From positions 1 to 64,000 of the forward strand of contig JAAEAF010001971.1 of assembly GCA_011037195.1 (NCBI GenBank): 64,000 bases of DNA, written 5' to 3'. Made by a program: the position numbers and the translations under genes. This document shows, piece by piece, positions 55,700 through 64,000 of the stretch (its first letter is position 1; every line of letters starts with the position of its first letter). Under the pieces are notes generated by a model that was not told the DNA's origin, ran no database searches, and saw only the letters and a program-made list of their open reading frames with translations. The stretch is from Triatoma infestans. Its lineage: Eukaryota > Arthropoda > Insecta > Hemiptera > Reduviidae.

Positions 55700-56335
55700 G
55701 AAAACAAAACTCAAAACATTACCTCCACTCATCGTCGCATTACTCTTTCCCCAGTCTCCTAGAACTTAATTCCCCTACTAGTGGTCAACTTTGCTCGCTA
55801 TCGTGAGCTTTACTTAGACCGAAGACTTACCTGGAATTTTCATACACGACTTAAAAGAACAGAACTAAACAGATGCTTTCGACAACTTAAAAGAATAGTG
55901 GACAACAAACTAAACTCTCCCTAGACAACAAAACATTAATTTATACATCTATTTGAAAGCTATCTGGGTGTATGGGATAGAACTATGGGGTTCAATCAAA
56001 CGATCAAATCTCCAAAGACTCCAATCCCTATAATCCAGAATCCTCGGTAACATTGTAAACGCTTCTTTTTATGTCTCCAACTAACCATATATACTGACCT
56101 TAATATACTGTTCAATATACTGACCTTCATTTTGTTCAAGTCGCCTAAACTTGTTGTAGGAAATTTCATATTAACCTATAGACTCACACAAATCCTTTAT
56201 TTCAAGCAGCTGTCTTTCCGAACACTTCCTAATAACCCTCCTAGACGTCTTGAAAGATATGGCTTCGTGATCTCCTCTCAAGTGAAGAAAGACAACAGTG
56301 ATTTTGTGTAGTAAATGTAGTGTAGTGTAAATATA
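55700..56335 (+). pseudogene. Jockey-type LINE 3' coding relic
   Basis: A plus-strand decayed frame reads YLDRRLTWNFHTRLKRTELN, then W-D-R-T-M-G, corresponding to the post-RT region of Jockey-clade LINEs (Y-L-G-x-x-L-D-x-R-L-T-W...H...K-R). It ends with P-P-R-R-L-E-R-Y-G and a short A-rich tail near 56325. Stops and frameshifts throughout. Confidence 0.65.
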
Positions 56336-56750
56336 AGTAAGTATAATAATATGTTAAAAAATAAATAACCATTATTACAAAGGAACATAAAATACATAAT
56401 GAATGGAGAAGCTATCCCAATGGTAACACACCAAATCACTATTGACTCTCTTCACTTGAGAGGAGATCATGAGCCCATGTCTTTTAAGACGTCTAGGAGG
56501 GTTATTAGGAAGTGTTCGGGAAGACAGATGGTTGAAATAAAGGATTTGTGGGAATCTGTAGGTTAATATGGAATTTCCTACAACGAGTCCTAAACTCGTT
56601 TACCTACAACGAGGCCTAACCTCAATATACCTTTCATTTTCAACAAAATGAAAGGTATATTAAGGTCAGTATGTATGGTTCGTTGGAGACGTAAAAAAAA
56701 GCGTTTACAGTGTTACCGAGGATTCTGGATTATAGGGATTGTAGCATGAA
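56022..56750. repeat. Inverted repeat formed by two Jockey 3' ends
   Basis: 56022-56290 and 56440-56750 are imperfect inverted copies ('aaccctcctagacgtctt' versus 'aagacgtctaggagggtt'; 'ccagaatcctcggtaac' versus 'ttaccgaggattctgg'). The right arm also has an extra 'ctacaacgag' duplication near 56579-56610. It is a tail-to-tail arrangement of two copies of the same LINE end. Confidence 0.75.
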
Positions 56751-56814
56751 TAAAGAATTGTAGCATGAATAAAGTGACTTCCATCAATTTTGGAAGTGTG
56801 GCTTTACTAAAAAG

Positions 56815-57263
56815 TTTTACCAGTTTTTTGTGATTTTCTCAAAAACAATTTTGAGGCTCCAATGATTTTGTTTAAACTTGTTATATCAACAAGGAAGCTA
56901 TAACGAAGCTACAAGGAAGCTACAACGTTTATTTGGAAACATTTCTCCGGGAAAAAATTCATTTAAGGCACTTTATGGGGGTGGGGGGAGGGAAATGGAT
57001 TATGTTTTGCCTGTAATGTGCTATTACAGTTCAACAATGTGCTATACAATTCTGTCAATTAAATAATATTTAATTAAAATTATATAAGTTGCCAAAATTC
57101 CCAGTTTGAAGAAAATCGATTAACCGGAAGTGTGACTTTACTGAATAGGATTTTCAGTTTCTTTTATGATTTTCTCCATAAAAATCGCCGACGGTTTTAA
57201 ACACAAATAAGAATTGTAAGTGTAAGAAAATTTGCCATTTCGTAGTAAGCGAAAGTCACCAGA
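56815..57263 (+). mobile_element. HINE-like copy U, right half
   Basis: 'gattttctcaaaaacaatttt', 'ctccgggaaaaaattcattta', 'attaaccggaagtgtgacttta' and a decayed terminus ending 'caccagattttttt'. Confidence 0.75.
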
Positions 57264-57675
57264 TTTTTTTTAAATAAATAGTTTTAATTATTTAAAATAT
57301 ATATATATATATAATATTTAATTCCCGGGAATGTAAAGTTTTTAAACACTCAAATCTGAAGTTGAATATGTTAAGAGTCTACTCTGTTGTCAAATAAATA
57401 TCTGGTACTTTTGTTCAATAAAACTTCGCAAAACTAAATTTGTTTGTTTAGTATATACTAAATGTAACACTTCAACTATCACAACAGTGTGTGTATAATA
57501 ATATAAGTTACTTCAAGCGAGTATATTTTCAAGCGAGTGCATATACAACATAAATAAGTAATCTAGTTTTGTAAGTTTAATTTAATTTTCCAAATTTCCC
57601 TACACATATTGATTGATATTAATAGTATCAAAATGTATTAATAACTATTGAAAAATAGAAAATAATGTAGTGAAC
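57264..57675. other. Unassigned AT-rich sequence
   Basis: An (AT)n tract at about 57298-57314; nothing else recognised. Confidence 0.4.
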
Positions 57676-57850
57676 AGGGATGGATTAGACTTAGAGTTAG
57701 ACTGGCCCTACAGAGCCTCTACAGCATACTGTTTGGTGTTGGGCGAAATTCTCTCTAATGAGAGACCACTGTCTGGAGACCGGCATTGCAGTAAGAAGGC
57801 TCCGCACTTCAAGGAGCTCAGATAGATACGTACCTTAAAAACTAAAAAAA
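57676..57850 (+). mobile_element. SINE family S1, 5'-truncated, diverged
   Basis: Body blocks 'gagcctctacagcatactg', 'gagagaccactgtctggaga' and 'gaaggctccgcacttcaa', then an A-rich tail. No tRNA-like head. Confidence 0.7.
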
Positions 57851-57930
57851 AAAATCAATCTTGTGAAACACTCACTAGACATTCTCTTACTCCAATTTAC
57901 ATAATTGTAATTGACAAATTTATTTATATC
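57851..57930 (-). mobile_element. HINE-like terminal scrap V
   Basis: 'gtgaaacactcactagacattctcttactcc' minus-strand end after an A-run; only about 80 bp. Confidence 0.6.
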
Positions 57931-58452
57931 AAACTTATAATCTTCACTATATGTTTGCTTGTCTTCAATTTTAATATCAATTAAAGAATCCATACTTAAT
58001 AAAATGACTTTTTTGAGGTCCACAAAACTTCTTTAAAATTTTCCCAATAAATGATCTCTTGGTTCTGCATTCATAGTTTGTTTCTTTTTTTTTCCAATCT
58101 TTTTATGGTTGAAATTTACAACTGTACAACATAATAACACAACATATAAATATGTTGAGAAAAAATATAAATTGGCGTGCGATTAACGTGAATATTGGTC
58201 ACCCAGTGGTGGCCAACATTAAATTCAAGTGATCTCGTGGCCATCGGCGGCTGAGCCGTCGGACTGGATGTCCGGGAAGTGATCGAGAAGAAAGGCGCTG
58301 TACGAGAGAGTTCGTGGGTGCGATCTGAGCTTTTCATGGAAATTGATATAACGGAATTTAGAGCTACGAATGGAACTTTGAGATCATTCTGTAGAGTGAG
58401 GTTTGAAACATAGAAAAGAGCGTTAGCTACTTTTTTTTTTTTAATTATTATT
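57931..58452. other. Unassigned, with a possible tRNA-like stretch
   Basis: At about 58195-58330 a GC-rich block ('ggccatcggcggctgagccg', 'tcggactggatgtccggg', then 'gttcgtgggtgcgatctg') resembles a tRNA-derived SINE head with long variable arm. I could not match A- and B-boxes confidently. Confidence 0.35.
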
Positions 58453-58456
58453 TCCA

Positions 58457-59273
58457 TGTATTGGAATCAGTTATAGGATCCCAGATGTATTGGGAGGCAT
58501 CCCTACTTCAGATGTCTTGAAGAGGGATTTGATGTGATGAATAGGCGGAAGTTAGTTTGAAGGTTTTAGAGAGTTGTTACTCGAAATACGAACTACTGAA
58601 TTTACAAAAATAGACTTATTTTAACAATAATTTAAATGTTTGAAATAGATAACTAAGATTAATTTAAAATGATTTAAATAGTAACTAAGATGCACAACTG
58701 TAAATGATTAATTAATAAGTATATTTTTTAAAACCTTGAATAGGGACGCGCTCGCGAAACTGCTTGAACTGACGTGAACTTCTATCTGACTGTTGACTAC
58801 TGATTTGATACTGATGTGATATTGATCGTAATTGAACCCCCTCTCAGTGGGCCGAAGTTTATATTGGTATTACTCACACATTGGCAGGTGTGTAAGTGAT
58901 AGCCACACTAAGACATCTCTCACAGTGTGTTGACCTTGGTCAGGTCGGTGACCAGTGTGAGTTAGGTCAGTGGCCAAGTTGGCGACAAATGGTGGCCCGT
59001 CGGTGATTATCAAAGACTGTTAATATATGGTAGCCAGGTGGCCTTTTGAGTGGTCGTTGGCCCTTGTATGAAAGGAATATCGGCCAGGTGGCTTCTGTGC
59101 ACTGACCCCTGTTTGAAAGGGTTTTAGCGGTGCTTCTTTGACCGTGTGTATTGACCCTTGTTTGAAAGGGTTTTTGTTTGGCGCGGCTCTTGTCCTGAAG
59201 ATAGCGGCTGGCTGGAGCCACTAGTTATAAATTATATCTTTTTCTTCTTGTTATATTTTGATATGATATTACA
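58457..59273 (-). mobile_element. Solo LTR, family B (817 bp)
   Basis: Minus-strand TGTAATATCATATCAAAATA to CTGATTCCAATACA, with a 4-bp target duplication TCCA at 58453-58456 and 59274-59277. It aligns along its length with 50520-51408, but has only about two units of the ~61-bp tandem repeat and small indels. No interior. Confidence 0.9.
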
Positions 59274-59277
59274 TCCA

Positions 59278-59738
59278 CTTTAATAAATACAATTCAACAA
59301 AGTATACAAACAAAATACAGAACTCCTTATAATAAAAAACGAAAAATATACTGGAAATTACTGCTTCCATAACGGACAGATTCCCGTGCATGGAAGCAGT
59401 AGCCCCTCTCAACCCATAACACTACGTTTTATGACATATTAATATAGCCATATACACTTTATGTACAAAAGCTATGCAATTACAAAAGCTTTAATTCATA
59501 AAACATACAACAACCTTTTTTTTTTTTGTATGCTAAAGTATGCAATTTAAGTAAAATATATGTTAACAAAAATATGATAAAACTGGTCTACCTTTTTTTT
59601 ACCTTTTCTACCTTACATTTACAATTCCACCTTTTATTTTCCTTATTCATTCTACGACACTAGAATACCTCCCCTACTGGTCCCAATCACCGAAACTTCA
59701 ATCGATGTCAAAGCCAGTAGTTGTCGTTATATATCTGG
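59278..59738. other. Unassigned AT-rich sequence
   Basis: Nothing recognised. Confidence 0.35.
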
Positions 59739-59957
59739 TTAGATGCATTTTAAAATTCCTTCGAGTGAATTTGATCCTAAATTCTTTTGGTAGAGCGTTA
59801 AAAAACCGTGCAATAAAGCAGTGTTTGAAAAAGGTATTGGAGCCACAAAATACTCCCTAGATCTAGTGCCAAAGGAGTGCTCTACTGGTCCAATCCTTCC
59901 TTCTTTCACTACTTGAAGGATAGGCGATCTCATGTATAGATGCTTAATCAAGTACAT
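59739..59957 (-). pseudogene. LINE C-terminal fragment (CR1/Jockey-like)
   Basis: A 72-codon minus-strand frame contains H-S-F-G-T-R-S-R-E-Y-F-V and ends N-S-L-E-G-I-L-K, resembling the H-x-T-R-x-R...F-K-x-x-L-K end of CR1/Jockey-type LINE polyproteins. It lies antisense to the adjacent RT relic, so it is a separate insertion. Confidence 0.45.
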
Positions 59958-60061
59958 TTAATCGTGTAAAAAGTGGTTTAGTATGGTCATTTTTGTTGGA
60001 TTCAGTATGTGTTAGCCTGGTAAATTTGATACAACTAAAACTGGAATAGAAAACACCAAAA

Positions 60062-61456
60062 AAGATTTATTTATTTTTTGTCGATTTCAAGGCTGCTTTC
60101 GACTCTGTCCCCAGAAATTTATTGTTTTTTAAGTTATTAAAAATTGGATTGTCAAACAAATTTGTTAATGTAATAAAAGATTTGTATAATGAAACACGTG
60201 CTGCAGTTTGGTGTGAAGATAGTATGTTGAATTTTTTTCTTACTAAATCTGGTGTTAAGCAAGGCTGTTTATTATCTCCCACCCTCTTCTCTATCTATCT
60301 GAATGATTTGGTTTGTGAAATTGGAGGTGGTCTATTTTTAGGAAATACAAACATTCGAATACTAATGTATGCGGATGATGTAGTTTTAATTGCAGATAAC
60401 CCAGTAACGTTGCAAAATATGATAGATTCACTGAATCATTATTGTAAAAATTGGGGTTTAACAGTAAATATGGATAAATCAAAAATTCTTATTTTTAGAA
60501 AAAAGGGAGGTAGACGTGCGGTAAATGAAAGCTGGCATTTCGAAGGCCAACCAATAAATGTAGTTAAAAATTATAAGTATCTCGGGCTTCTTCTGTTGCC
60601 TTCACTGTCCGTTAATTTACATTTAAAAGAAAAATTAGTATTGTCTAATTTCGCTCTGAATTGTACCTGGTCGAAATTAATAGCTAACCCGCGTATCCCT
60701 TTAAATTCTAAATACAGATTGTTTCATGCCACATCTCGCACTATTATGTGCTATGCTGCACAGATGTGGGGTTATAGACAGTATGATTATGTAGAAAAAT
60801 TGCAAAGGTTCTTTCTTAAAAAATTATTCCAACTTCCTACAAATACACCAAATTATATGTTACAATTAGAATTAGGAAAAAATGATATGTACATTTATAC
60901 CTTAAGATTGCACTTTAACTATATAATGAAAATTCTTAAATTGCCAGACGGTAGGTTACCAAAACTTATCGCTTCATATGTCATTTCCAGAAAATTACTT
61001 TAGTTCAATACTTGGAAAAATTTAGGTGAAAAATTCCAGTTGCAGTTGGAAGATTTCAGTTCTAATTCTTTGGAATCGTGGAAGGGGAAATTAAAAAAAA
61101 TATTAAATAAATTAGAAAATGAATGTAAAGTGAATGCGGAAGTGAGGGCATTAGCAGGAACACATCATAAAATCTACCCAAAATTAAATTATAACTGTAG
61201 TTATTTAACAAATAGAAGTTTTAATGATATCAAATTAATTTTAAAAGCACGGACAGAAACATTAAATTTGAATTATAGATCATTTAATACAGATCTACCT
61301 CAGTTATGTTCGTTATGTAACTTGAAACAAGTAGAGGACGTTATTCATTTCATATCTAGTTGTCCAGTCTTGTCTAGCTACAGATTAAAATATTTCGGTA
61401 AGAAGGTTCTTAATGAAATGGAACTTTGTAGATATCGGAATGGGGAAAATTAGAAT
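60062..61456 (+). pseudogene. CR1/L2-like LINE reverse transcriptase, 5' truncated, one nonsense codon
   Basis: A single frame runs from FVDFKAAFDSV (palm motif A, about 60077) through SGVKQGCLLSPTLFSIYLND (motif B) and LMYADDVVL (YADD at 60368-60379, the catalytic box). It continues with NWGLTVNMDKSKI and NYKYLGL to a TAG at 61001-61003, then in the same frame to a C-terminal C-x2-C...H-F-x6-C knuckle (C-S-L-C and S-S-C-P) and a stop at 61451-61453. The RT palm looks intact. Endonuclease and the N-terminal RT fingers are missing. The clade call is by motif only. Confidence 0.85.
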
Positions 61457-61506
61457 ATCCTTTGTAAATACTTGAAAGACTCTCTCCTGTACAGGCAATT
61501 TCTAGT

Positions 61507-61715
61507 TAAAGTAAAGTAAAAGTAAAGTAATGCCTATTTTTTCAGGCGGGCTTAACGTCCAACTACCAAATTAGGTGTCATGGACGGGGGCGGAAGCACC
61601 TACTTTACTATTAACATTTTTTAAACAAATATAAAATTTAGTTATACGCTGGACTCGAACTGGGGTCCTCCCACTTACAAGTCCATGCTCATAACCAATA
61701 CACCAACACCCGAAT
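61507..61715 (-). mobile_element. SINE family S2, near full length
   Basis: Minus-strand head 'ggtgttggtgtattggttat', 'acttgtaagtgggaggacc' and B-box CAGTTCGAGTCCAG. Body 'cacctaatttggtagttgga', ending in repeated ACTTTACTTT. Inserted just downstream of the CR1/L2-like LINE. Confidence 0.82.
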
Positions 61716-62149
61716 TTCACAGATTTAATGATAATCACACGAATATTTTTACTTCATTATTTAATTTTTTTTATATAAATTATAATATGAAGGAACTAAG
61801 GAAATATTTAGCAAAAATATTCAGATCGCATCTATATTTTGGTACAAACTCGTGTATGCCAGCAACTATCCTCTGAAAGTCTATTAAAATTGGATAAAAC
61901 ATCGGATTATTATATAAAGTGTGGGATGCGATCGCAGCCGTATGACCTAGTGTTCTGCATGATGATCGCCAAAGATTAGAATCCGGAAATATTTTGCATT
62001 TATATTTGAGTGCGATATTACTCAAAAAAAAAAAAAGGCAAAGTAAATAAAAATAAAAAGATTGCCTTTATTTTATAAGAATCACAGATTGGCAACAAGT
62101 AAAAGTTATAATTATTTAGGAGTCTTTTTTTTTTGAAGGGGGAGCCAAT
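61716..62149. other. Unassigned AT-rich sequence
   Basis: Short frames without motifs (61685-61876, 61780-62025). Confidence 0.35.
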
Positions 62150-62580
62150 GCACCGCGAACCGTTTTGATCTATTGAGAGGAGAATCTCCTGGGTGCCGCA
62201 GGCTATTCCCCACAGCACCCGAACTATTCGGCCCCTTCTCTGAACATACGTTCTACGAAAACTCCATCCCTGAGGAATCCCAATACCCTGAGGGTTCTAG
62301 AGAGGGTATATCCCTCTCCACCACCTAGTAGCTACCCAGCTTCTCGAATCTTCTCTGAGTGGCAGCCGCGCAGTCTGTTAGGAGATGTAGTGGAGTTCCT
62401 CCAGCTCTCCACATGAGCTGTCTCTATGATCTGTCACTTTCTAAACCCAGCTTTAGCAGGTACCCTCTAAGTCGGCAATGCCCCGTGAGGAAACCCATAA
62501 GAACGCGGAGCTTGTTCTTGCTCAATCCGATGCAGGCCTCCGATCTCCGTTGGTTATAATTTCCCAAGCAGATATTAGCC
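62150..62580 (-). pseudogene. RNase H-bearing LINE 3' fragment
   Basis: The minus strand reads NYNQRRSEACIGLSKNKLRV, LMGFLTGHCRLRGYL, a broken Cys/His tail (T-P-L-H-L-L-T-D-C) and I-P-S-L-E-P-S, each paralleling 53810-54080. It is 5' truncated after RNase H, with a frameshift near the knuckle. Confidence 0.75.
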
Positions 62581-62739
62581 TGCCGCTATTTAGGAGTCGT
62601 GAGCAAAGTTTACAGGGGATTTAGACACTAGACTCCAGCACTGGTGTGTTGTGTATTATTTAAAACCGCTTAACAATGTAATTCAACCGATTTTTCCAAA
62701 TGCTTTCAAACTAGCTAAACAAACTGTTCTTGTATTATT

Positions 62740-62969
62740 CTTTTTTTAAGTCACATTCAACAGCTGTGGTTATTGGCGCCCGGTGCATTCTCAGTGCACT
62801 GCAAGCCTCCGCACCAGTTTTCTCTCGTTACAGACAACACTGAACATCTCCAGAACAGTGAGCTTTAAAGGCTCCCTGGAAGAGATAATTTAAATGCAGC
62901 ACTGCTGGTCTCGAACCCGGAACATCCGCATGCGAGTCCAGCGCGCTCCCACTGAGCTAATCCCTCCAC
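62740..62969 (-). mobile_element. SINE family S1, near full length
   Basis: Minus-strand head with A-box TAGCTCAGTGG and B-box GGGTTCGAGACC, S1 body and 'ggcgccaataaccacagctg' near the 3' end. An imperfect flanking duplication (TGTTCTTGTATTATT / TGTTCTATTATTATT). Confidence 0.85.
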
Positions 62970-63928
62970 TTTGTTCTATTATTATTATTTTATAATTTAG
63001 TATTATTTTATTATAATTTAGTGTTTATATTTTTTATTATTATTAAAACGAGGCCACTTGTAACATGTATCAAAATTTTGTCACCAAATTTTTCTAAATA
63101 TATCTAAAACGTGTACAATAAATTTTGTTTGTTATAAGAACGTAAATCACATCTCAAGAATTATTATTTGAGAACACATTTCTGGCTGCAACTTATTTAT
63201 GAGTTACCATGCATGTCCAAAAGCTTTTCTGGCTATATCTTACACATCTGGCTTACCTCATGCGTTTTAATGCCTAAGTCACGTACAAGCAACCTATAGT
63301 GCTACGAAATTATCTCTGTGGTACAATATAACAATCGTACTGTAACAGATCTTAATAACTTAATACAATTTTTTTGGTTATTTAGGTTTTTATTTATATA
63401 CAAATAATTGCTAAAAATAGCTAACTAGAACTAAATAAATTAATAATTATAGAATTTTGTATCGATTTATAAAATTAATTCTCTTTCACTCACTCTCTTT
63501 TATATATATTTATATATGTGTGTGTGTATGTGTGTGTTTATATTGTCTTTATATGTATTTATGTTATGCAAATTCACGCAGCTAATAACTTCTAATTTAT
63601 TATTAGTATATTTTGACAATTTCTGTTTATTGAAAAATGGCCACTCAATAAATAAATAATAAATTTAAAAAATAATTTTTAATATCTAGAGCAGTGGCAG
63701 ATCAAATTTTACAAATTAAACAAACGGCATTGCATTTGTCGTGGGTCACTTCCCCGGCAAATAAATAATTAATTTTAATGCATAACTAGATGTAAGCAAA
63801 ATCATTGCTGATAGCTGGTAGCTGAAAACCTCATTCATAGGATCTTCAGTTCAAACTATTTCCCTAGGCTCTGAGCATGCTATTTGCAAGAATATTTTCA
63901 GTGATGCTTGGAATAGTAAAAAAAAAAA
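62970..63928. other. Unassigned AT-rich sequence
   Basis: A short (TG)n tract near 63517-63536. No recognised genes or element ends. Confidence 0.4.
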
Positions 63929-64000
63929 TCTGGTCTGAAACACTCACATAACTTTCTCTTACTCCAGTTCTCAAAATTATAAATGGACAAATTTTATAGT
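63929..64000 (-). mobile_element. HINE-like copy W, cut by window end
   Basis: A-run then TCTGGTCTGAAACACTCACA and 'taactttctcttactccag', the right terminus of a minus-strand copy. The remainder lies beyond the window. Confidence 0.8.

Overview
The window looks like a gene-poor, AT-rich stretch of an invertebrate nuclear genome, most likely an arthropod. The signs are R1-, R2-like, RTE-, CR1/L2- and Jockey-type non-LTR retrotransposon remnants, Tc1/mariner transposase pieces, tRNA-derived SINEs, Penelope-type hammerhead motifs and Ty3/gypsy-style LTRs. I recognise no host protein-coding gene, no rRNA and no genuine tRNA gene. Almost all readable sequence is transposable elements, mostly broken and often nested two or three deep.

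The dominant component is one family of about 0.9-1.0 kb, called HINE-like here, with more than 20 full or partial copies on both strands. Each full copy has a 14-bp subterminal inverted repeat, a short hairpin at each end, an internal (TG/CA)n tract and an imperfect ~300-bp internal tandem repeat. That architecture resembles the DINE-1/HINE non-autonomous Helentrons of insects. The best copies are at 4055-5045, 13108-14092, 31926-32827 and 44738-45731.

Layout. 1-6350: HINE-like copies, a SINE with a perfect 15-bp target duplication, and a Tc1-like transposase fragment. 7.8-9.9 kb: LTRs and an R2-like LINE 3' end. 10-16 kb: more HINE-like copies. 17.07-18.53 kb: a complete short non-autonomous LTR retrotransposon (5-bp target duplication, primer-binding site, polypurine tract). 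19.5-20.8 kb: inverted hammerhead-type sequences around a foldback, then RTE fragments. 21.7-23.4 kb: an R1-type LINE inside the (CA)n of a HINE-like copy. 25.7-31.5 kb: degraded LINEs and LTRs, one containing a GC-rich retroposon-like element ('element G'). 31.6-36.4 kb: a well-kept hammerhead ribozyme motif, HINE-like copies and LINE tails. 37.5-42.7 kb: LTRs, including an LTR pair separated by only 13 bp. 43-47.5 kb: a SINE split by element G, a full HINE-like copy, an LTR and SINEs. 47.6-48.5 kb: an 896-bp foldback element. 49.4-52.2 kb: a three-level nest (889-bp solo LTR inside an R1-type LINE inside the (CA)n of a HINE-like copy). 53-62.6 kb: RNase H-bearing, Jockey-like and CR1/L2-like LINE remnants, SINEs and a second copy of the long solo LTR.

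The strongest biology is the layered targeting. R1-type LINE 3' ends repeatedly sit in the CA-microsatellite core of the HINE-like element, so that family may act as a dispersed landing pad for microsatellite-targeting LINEs. All family names are inferred from motifs read by eye; no database search was run, and boundaries of degraded copies are approximate.
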